Shown piece by piece: positions 16,048 to 24,221 of a stretch of 24,494 nucleotides of DNA. The notes beneath the pieces were generated by a model. That model was not told the DNA's origin, did no database searches, and saw only the letters and a program-made list of their open reading frames with translations. This stretch comes from a virus: IMG/VR virus record IMGVR_UViG_3300031857_001316, positions 1 to 24,494 of that record; one strand, written 5' to 3'. The translations under genes were made by a program, and so were the position numbers. Numbering within the stretch: the stretch's first letter is position 1; each line of letters begins with the position of its first letter.

Positions 16048-16712
16048 GTGGAGTTGTAAGCAGCGTTGGTAAGGTAATCGGAACTTTTACCGGGTCAACG
16101 CAACAGGCTGAGGCCGGTAAAAAAGCGGCAGATGTTCAGTCCGGGATGGCGCAGGCGGGGATGACTGAAGAACGCAGACAATTCGATAAGCTCATCGAGC
16201 TAATGTCTCCATACGTCACCGCCGGTAAAGGCGCAATGGAGCAGCAACAGGCCATTTTAGGATTGCAAGGGGCAGAGGCTCAAAAAGCGGCATATGCAGG
16301 AATTCAGCAGTCACCCGAATTTCTGGCCATGCAACAATAAGGTGAGAACGCATTGTTGCAACAGGCCAGTGCTACCGGTGGTTTGCGCGGTGGAAATATT
16401 CAGGGCGCACTTGCACAGTTTCGCCCAGGATTATTAAACCAATTAGTGCAGCAGCGATATACGAACCTAGGTGGCATTACATCTCTTGGGCAGGCATCAG
16501 CAGCAGGGCAAGCCGGAGCAGGCATGCAATCAGCGGGAGCAATAGCTAATTTACTTGCGCAACAAGGGGCGGCTCAAGCTGGTGGCATCATGGCTAAAGG
16601 TGGTTTACAAAAAAACGTTTTTGGGGATTTGATGTCTATTGCTGGGGCATACACTGGTTCACAAAAAGGAACTTTTGGAACTTCACAAACCGGTCAAAAA
16701 ACTTTCCAATAA
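16044..16712 (+). pseudogene. gp7-like DNA ejection protein gene split by an in-frame TAA
   Basis: Reading through one TAA at 16338-16340 gives a single 222-codon frame, near P22 gp7 (229 residues). The first part (16044-16337, 98 aa) has MSGVVSSVGKVIGTFTGSTQ and a helical middle ending SPEFLAMQQ; the part after the stop continues GENALLQQASATGGLRGGNI, the Gly/Ala/Gln-rich end normal for gp7-type proteins. The stop is one base from CAA (Gln), in a run CAA CAA TAA. A TTG at 16353 after TAAGGTGA could restart translation (119 aa, 16353-16712). TAA is a normal terminator elsewhere in the window, so recoding of the codon is unlikely. It may be a nonsense mutation, an assembly error or a true two-chain gene. 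The start ATG has AAGGGGTGA upstream. Confidence 0.85.
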
Positions 16713-16720
16713 GGTAAAAA

Positions 16721-18082
16721 ATGCAGCCTATTAATTATATACCTCAAAATCAACCAGATTTTATGCGAAATTTTTTGACTGGTTTGCAAGCTGGTTCAGC
16801 AATCTCTGATATGCAAGCAAAGCAACAAGAAATTGCAAATGCTCAAGCATTAAAAGAGCAATACTCTAAAGATATGCAAGACGCTTTCAAATCGGGAACT
16901 TCAGAAGCGTTTGGCCAATTGGCAATTAAATACCCATCGCAGAGAGAGGCCATTCTTGCAGGTGGAAAATTAATTACAGAAGAACAGCAAAAAAGCGCAT
17001 TTAATGACGCGTCAAAAATCTACAATTCCATTTCAACTGGAAATGTGGATTACGCTAAAAACCTGCTAGATACAAAGATACAGGCATTTCAAAACTCAGG
17101 CAAAGACGCAAGCGATTACATTGAGTTAAAAGCACAATTAGAAAAAGACCCAAAAATCGCTCAAGCGTCATCAGCATTTATTGCGTCTTCACTTAATCCT
17201 GAAAGATTTTTGCAAATTGCAAAAGCACCGTCTGATGTTTCAGAAGCAAAATCAAAAGCAGAGAAAGCGGAAGCCGAGGCCAGAATAAAAATTGAAACCG
17301 CAACAGATGAAATCTCAAAGGCGAAAGCAACACGAGAATTCGAGCAGGCCAAGGCAAAAAAAGAACAGATTCAAGCCGACACAGAATTAAAAACAAGAAT
17401 GGCTGAGCTTAATTTTAAACAAGCGCAGATTAACAAATTCAGGGTTGAGACAAGAAATCTAGACTCGCAAGGGAAAATGTTAAGTTTAGACCTTAAAGCT
17501 GCATTGAGTGGCCTTCCGCTGCCGAGCAAAAAGACTGAAGGAGGTGGCGGTGTTGCCACAGAAGACGAGCGTAAGGCGGCGGGTTGGTTGGCACAAGCCA
17601 CCAACGCATACAACAATATGCTTGGCGCAATGTATACAAAAGAGGGCAAAAAAACTGGAGCCGAAGCCCCCGGTGTAATTGAATCTGCTGTTGAAGGCGT
17701 GCCTTTGGTCGGAGAAAGGAGCGCAGCATTATTTCGCGGAACAGATCGCCAAAAATTCACTCAGGCGGCGAGTTCTCTTTCCGAGGCCTTGCTTCGTGCA
17801 GCCACTGGTGCTGGGGTGAATAAAGACGAAGCCAAGCAAAAACTGGAAGAATTGACGCCACTCTTTACCGATGACGAAGAAACGCGCAAGCAAAAACTTG
17901 CAGCTATTCCAATGTATTTGGACTCTTTAAAGTCTAGAGCCGGTCGTGCAGCGCCAAAAGATTATCAAGTTCCACAGATTCCATCACCCAAATTTTCTGT
18001 AACTACGCCAGATGGAAAACAATTTATATTCCCAAGCCAAAATGCAGCGGATGAATTTAGAAAAGCGATTGGGGTTCAATAA
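16721..18082 (+). CDS. DNA ejection protein, P22 gp20-like
   Basis: This 453-residue protein is close to P22 gp20 (471) and follows the gp7-like gene as in P22. The N-terminus (1-60: QPDFMRNFLTGLQAGSAISD, then MQAKQQEIANAQALKEQYSK) is helical. Residues about 165-255 form a long Lys/Glu/Ala coiled coil, a Gly-rich linker lies near 273-278 (EGGGGVA), and the C-terminal domain has DRQKFTQAASSLSEALLRAA (345-364) and FTDDEETRKQKLAAIPMYLD. Such proteins are packed in the capsid and leave with the DNA to build a channel across the host envelope. Assignment rests on order, size and composition. Translation starts after AAGGT that overlaps the previous stop. Confidence 0.82.
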   Translation: MQPINYIPQNQPDFMRNFLTGLQAGSAISDMQAKQQEIANAQALKEQYSKDMQDAFKSGTSEAFGQLAIKYPSQREAILAGGKLITEEQQKSAFNDASKIYNSISTGNVDYAKNLLDTKIQAFQNSGKDASDYIELKAQLEKDPKIAQASSAFIASSLNPERFLQIAKAPSDVSEAKSKAEKAEAEARIKIETATDEISKAKATREFEQAKAKKEQIQADTELKTRMAELNFKQAQINKFRVETRNLDSQGKMLSLDLKAALSGLPLPSKKTEGGGGVATEDERKAAGWLAQATNAYNNMLGAMYTKEGKKTGAEAPGVIESAVEGVPLVGERSAALFRGTDRQKFTQAASSLSEALLRAATGAGVNKDEAKQKLEELTPLFTDDEETRKQKLAAIPMYLDSLKSRAGRAAPKDYQVPQIPSPKFSVTTPDGKQFIFPSQNAADEFRKAIGVQ

Positions 18083-20013
18083 TGGATTATGAAGCGCTCG
18101 CAAAAAGTCTTGGCGGTTCATCTTTACCAGCTGAAGAACCAACAACAACACTTGCAGGATTGGCCGGAGCTGCAACTAGAGGATTAGCCTTACCTGCAAC
18201 TGGTGCGGCTTTAGGGGCTATGGCTGGCGCTCCAATTGGCGGTGTCGGTGCTATTCCAGGTGCGCTCGCCGGTGCTGGTGCAGCGACATTGGCGGGGATG
18301 GTTGGCGATCCAATTGTGAGTTATGTTAATAGTTTGCTCGGAACAAAATACAAACTCCCGACTGATGAGCTTGAAGATTTGCTCACTAGAATTGGGGTTT
18401 CCCGTCCAGACACAGAAGCGGAAAGAATTGTTCAAGCAACTATGACCGGAGCAGCTGGAGCCGGTGGCGGTGTTGCAGCTGGTAAAGCGTTGCAAATGGC
18501 GGCGGGTCAAGCATCGCCATTATTGAGTGCGGTTGGGCAATCAATGGCTGCGGTTCCAAGTTATCAAATAGCAAGCGGAGCACTGGGGGCGGCATCAGGC
18601 CAAACCGCAAAAGAAATGGGCGCTGGTACCGCCGGACAAATTGCAGCAACAGTCGCAGGCGGAATATCCCCATCAACACCTCAAGCTGTAAAAATTGGAA
18701 CTCAAAAGATTGCGCAGGCTATCGCGCCAGCAGGCGCAGGTATCCGCGAGAAAATTGAGCCCACATTTAAAGAGTCAGCGCAAAGTATAAAATCAACAAT
18801 TTCCGCAAAAATTTCACCAGAAAAAAATAAGCAAATTTATGAGAAATTAAATTTAGAACCTGATTCTACTGACGTTGTAAAGTTTAAACTTTCGGGGACT
18901 CAAGTAATTCCAGACTTGACCGCAGAGCAGGCATTAAAACAAGGGTGGAAAGAAGGAGCAATTGCAAGTATTAAAACAGCGTCTGATACTGATAAAAAAG
19001 CAATGAATAAAATGCTCAACATTTTTGAGCTTGGGCAAAAAAGCGAAAAGTTTAGGATTCAAAACAGGCCGGCTGACGTCCTTGGAGAAACCATAGACAA
19101 CAAAATTCAATTTGTTGCAAACCAAAGAAAAAATGCTGGAAAAGAAATTGAAAAAATAGCGGAAACACAATTAAAAGGTCAAAGAGTTGATTATCAACCT
19201 GCTATAAATTCATTTCTTAATGATTTAGAAAAAATCGGAGTTAAGGTAGAAATTTCACCAAGTGGAGTTATAAGCACAAGTTTAAAAAACTCTGACATCC
19301 AAGGTGATAAAACAGCAAAAAGAATTTTAAACTCTGTTTTAGAAAGATTAAGCGATGTAAATGCGCCAGACGCTTATGGCGTTCACAACGCAAAAAGATT
19401 TATTGATACGCAAGTTAGTTGGGGTTCAAAATCTATTGGAACGCCATTAACTACTCAAGCGGAAAAGATTTTGAAAAATCTTCGCAGAAATTTAAATGAA
19501 TCTCTTAGTGAAAAATTCCCAGAGTATCAAAAAGCAAATAAAAAATACTCTGAAACAACATCAGCGCTTTCTGATATTCAAAAAGCAATTGGAACAAATA
19601 TAAATTTAGATTCTGAAAACGCAAATAAGTCAATTGGAACAGCGGCTAGAAAATTAACAAGTAATTATTCCTCTCGGGTTAATATGATCGATGCTCTGGA
19701 TAACATAGAAAACACAGCATCGTCATACGGATTAAAATCTAACGACAACGTTGTTAATCAGTTAATTTTTGTAAATGAATTAGATAGAATGTTTGGCGCT
19801 GCGGCAGATACATCACTAAAAGGTCAAGTGTCACAAGCAATGGAAACCGGAGAAGCAATAGCGCGTGGTAAAGCCGCTCAAAGAGCAATGGATTTGGCTT
19901 TTGAAAAGTTACAGGATTTGCGTGGAGTAAATAGAGAAAATGCCTTGAAGTCAATGAAAGACATTTTAAAAGAAAAATCTACTTCAAAAACAAACCAATT
20001 TACTGTTAGATAA
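18082..20013 (+). CDS. DNA transfer/ejection protein in the P22 gp16 slot
   Basis: The 643-residue product fits P22 gp16 in size (609) and place. Residues about 23-75 and 125-200 are Gly/Ala-rich and hydrophobic (LAGLAGAATRGLALPATGAA, then GALAGAGAATLAGMVGD), likely membrane-inserting segments. The remaining two thirds is soluble and helical, rich in Lys, Asn and Ile, and ends KSTSKTNQFTVR. I find no lytic transglycosylase or peptidase motif, so peptidoglycan cleavage cannot be claimed. It should be ejected to help form the envelope channel. The base composition of its second half is clearly more A+T-rich than the structural genes upstream. The ATG overlaps the previous stop by one base. Confidence 0.78.
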   Translation: MDYEALAKSLGGSSLPAEEPTTTLAGLAGAATRGLALPATGAALGAMAGAPIGGVGAIPGALAGAGAATLAGMVGDPIVSYVNSLLGTKYKLPTDELEDLLTRIGVSRPDTEAERIVQATMTGAAGAGGGVAAGKALQMAAGQASPLLSAVGQSMAAVPSYQIASGALGAASGQTAKEMGAGTAGQIAATVAGGISPSTPQAVKIGTQKIAQAIAPAGAGIREKIEPTFKESAQSIKSTISAKISPEKNKQIYEKLNLEPDSTDVVKFKLSGTQVIPDLTAEQALKQGWKEGAIASIKTASDTDKKAMNKMLNIFELGQKSEKFRIQNRPADVLGETIDNKIQFVANQRKNAGKEIEKIAETQLKGQRVDYQPAINSFLNDLEKIGVKVEISPSGVISTSLKNSDIQGDKTAKRILNSVLERLSDVNAPDAYGVHNAKRFIDTQVSWGSKSIGTPLTTQAEKILKNLRRNLNESLSEKFPEYQKANKKYSETTSALSDIQKAIGTNINLDSENANKSIGTAARKLTSNYSSRVNMIDALDNIENTASSYGLKSNDNVVNQLIFVNELDRMFGAAADTSLKGQVSQAMETGEAIARGKAAQRAMDLAFEKLQDLRGVNRENALKSMKDILKEKSTSKTNQFTVR

Positions 20014-20025
20014 GAAAGAATAATA

Positions 20026-22701
20026 ATGGCACAAACAGCAAAATCACCGTTTGAAGTTTATTACGGAACTGATGGTACGCCATTAGAAAATGGTTACATT
20101 TATTTCGGTGAATATGGGCAAAACCCTGAAACTGTACCGATTCAAATTTACTGGGATGAAAGTTTAACTATTCAAGCAAGCCAGCCAGTGCGAACCGTAA
20201 ACGGCTATGCCTCAAGAAATGGAAGCCCGGCTAATGTTTATGTGCCTAGCAATTATTCTATAACCTTGCGTGACAAAAATAAGAATTTTGTTTTCTCATC
20301 ACTTTTAAATGAAACCGAATCAACAGCAGCTGCAAACGGCGCTAATAACTCCTACCCTTACGTGATTGATGGATTGTTGCCACTTCCACCAACTGGCGGG
20401 TGGAATAACCTCACTGCAACTTTTCCGACTGGCACGGCATGGGTTGAGGGAAATCAGGTTACATTTCCCGGGCAGGTTCTTTCTTTTTCTACAAATACAT
20501 ACACGGACGTGTACATTGACAAGGCCGGTCAATTGTTTGCAAAGTCAAACGCTACTTATTGGCTATTGACAGAGGAAAACGACAAGGCCAAGATTTGCAG
20601 GGTTCAGACTGATTCGTCAAAAATCCTCGGCCTGTCTGACATGCGGAACCGTGTCACCTCTGACCGTGTTTACGTTCCTGAAGCGTCGTTAGATTTTAAT
20701 AAAATTATTGGTGATTTTGACATTCCAAAGACTGCGCTTTCCTATGCTGCAAATACATTTTTCAATTATGGCGCAAAGGTAAAGATTGGCGATAACCTTT
20801 ATATCTGCCTGCAATCTGGTGTTACCGGCGCTGCAAGTGCTCCAAGTGGCTTTGTCGGTCCAACTTGGGATGAAGAGTTGCAATGTTATGTATTTGTCGA
20901 TGGCTCAGTTAAATGGTTTTTTATTGCTGAATTTGACATGCAAGGCTCATATCGTTGGGGCGTGAATAATGGCGTGGTTTGGTATTTCTCAAATCTTGGC
21001 ATCTTTTATATTTTAGATAGGCTGGGCAACACTAGAATTCAAGAATACTTGGACGCATACATTTTCAATTTGATTACCCGCTGGCTTTCAGGTGTGGCAA
21101 TCCAAAAAGGAATGAAGCGTTATATCAATGGAAACGTATACCGCGCCACCGTTGGTGGTACCACTGGAGTAACGGCGCCAAGTGGAACAGGAACGGCAAT
21201 TGTAGACGGAACCGTCACATGGAAATATATTTACCCGCACGTAGGTGAATATGTGGCATGGGCAACAGGCCAAGCAATTACGGCAGGCCAGCGCAGAACG
21301 TCTAGCGGCAACATTTACCAAGCAAGTACAAGCGGAACCACCGGAGCAACAGCGCCAACCGGAACTTCAGATGTTATAAATGATGGTGGTGTCACTTGGT
21401 ACTTTATGAATCCAGTAGGCGTGTTTACAACAGGCACCGACTGGTATGTAAACGATTTGCAACAGGATAGATATTCAATTCGTCCGGCAGACTCGCATGA
21501 TGCCTATGCCTCATCGTTTTTGCGCCTAGTGGCTCAGTGGTTGAAAATCAAGAATGATTATTCATGGTTGAGCGCTACAAACGTACACAACCAAACAAAC
21601 CTAACCACACTTAAAAACGTCGCGTTCTCAAACCTTGCGAGATGTCAAAAATCATACACAACCTGGGCGACCTCAACGGCATATACGCGTGGCTTGTATC
21701 GCGAGGCCAATGGCTCAGTATATCTATGCACAACTTCAGGCACATCGGCCTCTAGCGGTAGCGGTCCAAGTGGAACCGACCCAACTGTTTTTATTATTGA
21801 TGGTACGGCGCAATGGCGTTATCAGTACCCACTTGCCCAAGGTTTGATAACCACTTTTCAAAATGAATTGCATTCAAACGCACTAGAAAAATGGCCTGTC
21901 TGCTACTTGCAGGACAACTGCGAAAATTACTCCGGCTTAAAAGCGTTTTCTGACATGCTGGCGGTCATTGGCGATGCAGACACAACCTACTATGGAAACA
22001 TCGCAACAGGGGTTGCAGCAGGCGTTAAAGCGTTATATCAGGCATCAACAAAAGAGTGGCGCTTTGCAGATAATGCTTTGACTGTGAACCAAGCGTTTTA
22101 CCCGGACATGATGGCGGCAATTTTCCCTGAATTGCACCAAGTGCCGGTAGGAACCTCCCCCGAAATCATCGCTGACCTATACGGCCACGGGTATGAGTTC
22201 GTAAACCGAGTATTTCCTACTTGGTGGTATAGAAACCCTGACACTCTGGCCTCTTTGGTTATTGCCTATGTTGCGGTTCGTTATCGGCAAGAGCCTAAAA
22301 AGGGGGCAATGGCATTAGAGCACGCAATGTCGCACCACTTACGGCAAGGTTTACCGCAGCTTGGCACTTTTATGTTTTCCGACTTGTGCTATGCGTTTGC
22401 CATGCGCTCAATGATTGTGAATCCATTGGCGACGCAAGGCACACTATCTTTGTGGCAAGGTCAGGCGCGTGGAAGCCTTGAGTTCTCTGATGACGGTGTT
22501 TATGATTTGGGAACGGCAAACAAACGCCCAAGACGTGCGCTAATTCGTGAATTTGTGGAGCTGCAAGAATTGGCGGCAACCCCAAGCCAGCCAGTAGCCA
22601 ACCGAGCTAGATTGTTCACAAGGGACAACGGCAGCGGGAAAACTCAATTGTGCATATTATGGCCGGGCAATGCGGTAACTGTACTATCAACGGAACCTTA
22701 A
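20026..22701 (+). CDS. Tailspike with P22-type head-binding domain and putative glycan-acting helical domain
   Basis: Residues 1-105 match the P22 tailspike head-binding domain: ENGYIYFGEYGQNPETVPIQ (21-40), then QASQPVRTVNGYASRNGSPA, ending NFVFSSLL. A beta-rich adapter follows (110-215). The body looks helical, with GVVWYFSNLGIFYILDRLGN (316-335), ADSHDAYASSFLRLVAQWLK (488-507) and ATGVAAGVKALYQASTKEWR, reminiscent of (alpha/alpha)-barrel glycosidases or lyases; this is inference. Four copies of a small binding-type repeat, with GNxYxA/C, SGTTGxTAPxG and DGxVxW, lie at about 250-300, 365-402, 424-461 and 560-601. The end (ARLFTRDNGSGKTQLCILWP) is a common phage tail-protein C-terminal tag. 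No P22-like beta-helix is visible, so receptor specificity should differ. Confidence 0.85.
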   Translation: MAQTAKSPFEVYYGTDGTPLENGYIYFGEYGQNPETVPIQIYWDESLTIQASQPVRTVNGYASRNGSPANVYVPSNYSITLRDKNKNFVFSSLLNETESTAAANGANNSYPYVIDGLLPLPPTGGWNNLTATFPTGTAWVEGNQVTFPGQVLSFSTNTYTDVYIDKAGQLFAKSNATYWLLTEENDKAKICRVQTDSSKILGLSDMRNRVTSDRVYVPEASLDFNKIIGDFDIPKTALSYAANTFFNYGAKVKIGDNLYICLQSGVTGAASAPSGFVGPTWDEELQCYVFVDGSVKWFFIAEFDMQGSYRWGVNNGVVWYFSNLGIFYILDRLGNTRIQEYLDAYIFNLITRWLSGVAIQKGMKRYINGNVYRATVGGTTGVTAPSGTGTAIVDGTVTWKYIYPHVGEYVAWATGQAITAGQRRTSSGNIYQASTSGTTGATAPTGTSDVINDGGVTWYFMNPVGVFTTGTDWYVNDLQQDRYSIRPADSHDAYASSFLRLVAQWLKIKNDYSWLSATNVHNQTNLTTLKNVAFSNLARCQKSYTTWATSTAYTRGLYREANGSVYLCTTSGTSASSGSGPSGTDPTVFIIDGTAQWRYQYPLAQGLITTFQNELHSNALEKWPVCYLQDNCENYSGLKAFSDMLAVIGDADTTYYGNIATGVAAGVKALYQASTKEWRFADNALTVNQAFYPDMMAAIFPELHQVPVGTSPEIIADLYGHGYEFVNRVFPTWWYRNPDTLASLVIAYVAVRYRQEPKKGAMALEHAMSHHLRQGLPQLGTFMFSDLCYAFAMRSMIVNPLATQGTLSLWQGQARGSLEFSDDGVYDLGTANKRPRRALIREFVELQELAATPSQPVANRARLFTRDNGSGKTQLCILWPGNAVTVLSTEP

Positions 22702-22702
22702 A

Positions 22703-23059
22703 ATGAAAATACTATTTCTGCTAATGATGGCTTTTTCTTTTGACTATTCATTTGCGCAATTGCCTGCAATGGAAGAACTTCGTTATTGCGGAATTCCTGA
22801 GCGCGATGAGGATGGCTCAATTAGCAGAAGTAGTGCCGTTATTGCACAATTTAAAAGAATTCACCCATGTCCAGTAGATTGGAAAACGTCTGGCGCTTGT
22901 AAAGGCTGGGCGATTGACCATGTAATACCGCTCGCCTGCGGGGGTTGTGATGCAGTTAGTAATATGCAATGGCTACCAATTGGAATAAAATCACAGGCAA
23001 TTATTGGTAAAGATAGATTTGAAAGAAAAATCTATCAAAAAAATATTCAATGCAATTGA
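22703..23059 (+). CDS. HNH nuclease with signal peptide
   Basis: The 118-residue protein starts with a clear signal peptide (KILFLLMMAFSFDYSFA, likely cut before Q19), so it should act in the periplasm or outside the cell. The HNH core is WAIDHVIPLACGGCDAVSNM (69-88), with D72, H73 and N87 as expected metal/catalytic residues and QWLPIGIKSQ after it. Cysteines at 29, 56, 66, 79, 82 and 117 could form disulfides or a zinc site, fitting an exported fold. I know this family from bacterial and phage genomes as small HNH proteins; the substrate is not established. It lies one base after the tailspike stop and opens the lysis-side gene group. The ribosome site is weak. Confidence 0.82.
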   Translation: MKILFLLMMAFSFDYSFAQLPAMEELRYCGIPERDEDGSISRSSAVIAQFKRIHPCPVDWKTSGACKGWAIDHVIPLACGGCDAVSNMQWLPIGIKSQAIIGKDRFERKIYQKNIQCN

Positions 23060-23069
23060 AGGGCAAAAA

Positions 23070-23504
23070 GTGAAAGCTGCATTTTATAAGGGTAAACACC
23101 GTCTTTTTAATAAACTTGTTTCAGTGTGGGATAGAGGCCTATATTCACACATGGAATTGGTTTATGAAGACAACAGCGCGGCCTCAAGCAGTTTTATGGA
23201 TAGCGGTGTACGCTTTAAGCATATCGAATTTAATGGTTCTAATTGGGATTTTATCGAACTCCCAAGAGAATTATTTGACGAATCTATTTCAAGAACTTGG
23301 TTTGAAAATCATTTGGGCTATAAATATGATTTCCTTGGGTTGATTAGATTTGCATTCGGCCCTATTAAACAAAGCAAGAAGAAACTATTTTGCAGTGAGG
23401 CGTGTTTAGAATCGCTCGGAATACATGATGCTTGGCGCTTTACCCCGAATTCTGCTTACGCCCTTTTAAAAAGCATTGTAGAGAAAGAGAATAAAAATGG
23501 CTGA
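23070..23504 (+). CDS. Permuted NlpC/P60-like (papain-fold) cysteine hydrolase candidate
   Basis: I choose GTG 23070 as start because GAAGGG (23058-23063) stands seven bases before it; an in-frame ATG at 23004 would place 22 extra residues inside the HNH gene. The 144-residue product has RGLYSHMELVY (H27), GVRFKHIEF then WDFIELP (59-65), GYKYDFLGL and LFCSEACLESLG (C108). A His ahead of a late FCSE Cys is the order of circularly permuted papain-fold hydrolases of the YiiX/NlpC-P60 type. Several phages have such a gene near the lysis cassette. The substrate (peptidoglycan peptide, lipid or protein) is unknown. It overlaps the next gene by 8 bases. Confidence 0.68.
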   Translation: MKAAFYKGKHRLFNKLVSVWDRGLYSHMELVYEDNSAASSSFMDSGVRFKHIEFNGSNWDFIELPRELFDESISRTWFENHLGYKYDFLGLIRFAFGPIKQSKKKLFCSEACLESLGIHDAWRFTPNSAYALLKSIVEKENKNG

Positions 23505-23838
23505 AAGTGCTGAATCATTTTTGCATAAGTTCTTTTTTTGGGGGTTGTGCGCAGTTATTACCTCAAGCGCGGCCTTGCAATGGCAGACATATAAAGAGCA
23601 GAACGCCATGCGGCAGGAAATGACGCAGCGCTTTGTAGAAATCGCTCAGATATATAAAAGCCACGACGCCAGATTAGCGTCATTAGAGCGCGATCTGGCC
23701 GAGACAAAGGGGCAAATGGTAGGCTGGGATACGCTGAAGCGGATAGAGTTGTTTTTGGGCGCCATGCCTGCAAACCAACGCGGTGCAGCATTGTCCACCG
23801 CCATCAGGTCTGAAGTCGAGACAAAGACAAAAAAATGA
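23497..23838 (+). CDS. Small membrane-anchored coiled-coil protein (lysis region)
   Basis: The 113-residue protein has one hydrophobic segment at about 12-28 (FFFWGLCAVITSSAALQW) near the N-terminus, followed by a charged coiled coil (about 32-72: YKEQNAMRQEMTQRFVEIAQ, then HDARLASLERDLAETKGQM). This layout fits an inner-membrane spanin-like or accessory lysis protein, or a single-pass holin partner. No overlapping small lipoprotein gene is visible, which argues against a standard Rz/Rz1 pair. It overlaps the genes on both sides (ATGA with the endolysin), so it belongs to the lysis group; its exact role is open. Confidence 0.72.
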   Translation: MAESAESFLHKFFFWGLCAVITSSAALQWQTYKEQNAMRQEMTQRFVEIAQIYKSHDARLASLERDLAETKGQMVGWDTLKRIELFLGAMPANQRGAALSTAIRSEVETKTKK

Positions 23839-24221
23839 GTTTCAAACTTGGCGCTCAATCAGAAAAAAATTTAATCGGGGTTCATCCTGATTTGGTTCTG
23901 GTTGTGCGTGAGGCCATTAAAATCACCGACATTGATTTTAAAGTTATCGAAGGTTGCAGAACTTTAGCGCGGCAGAAGGAACTTGTTAAAATCGGCGCCA
24001 GCCAGACAATGAACAGTCGCCACCTAACAGGCCATGCAGTAGATTTGGCGGCCTTATACGGCAGCAAGGTGGCGTGGGACTGGCCTTTGTACTATGTGCT
24101 GGGTGATTGTGTAAAAGAGGCCGCAAGGCGGGTTTCAATCCCAATAGAGTGGGGTGGCGACTGGAAATTATTTAAGGATGGCCCACACTTTCAACTACCT
24201 TGGAAAGAATATCCAATATGA
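23835..24221 (+). CDS. Endolysin, M15-type L-alanyl-D-glutamate peptidase
   Basis: The 128-residue protein is a single peptidase domain of the VanY/CwlK group (compare the T5 endolysin). The zinc motif SRHLTGHAVD (61-70) supplies H63 and D70, and PHFQL (117-121) supplies H118. WGGDW (106-110) precedes the third ligand as in the family. ARQKELVKIGASQT (45-58) matches the usual helix before the active site. It should cleave the L-Ala-D-Glu bond in peptidoglycan stem peptides after release through a holin. There is no signal peptide and no separate wall-binding domain, typical for phages of Gram-negative hosts. It shares ATGA overlaps with both neighbours. Confidence 0.93.
   Translation: MSFKLGAQSEKNLIGVHPDLVLVVREAIKITDIDFKVIEGCRTLARQKELVKIGASQTMNSRHLTGHAVDLAALYGSKVAWDWPLYYVLGDCVKEAARRVSIPIEWGGDWKLFKDGPHFQLPWKEYPI

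Noticed and set aside
16338-16340. Reassignment of TAA to glutamine as the reason for the internal stop
   Set aside because: Most genes in the window end with TAA at the expected place with the next start directly after, so TAA works as a stop here. No suppressor tRNA gene is visible.
18082-20013. Lytic transglycosylase in the gp16-slot protein
   Set aside because: No catalytic Glu in an ES...GxxQ context or other transglycosylase motif could be found.
23004-23069. ATG start for the permuted papain-fold protein
   Set aside because: It lies inside the HNH gene and adds 22 residues not expected for the fold; GTG 23070 has a GAAGGG site at good distance.
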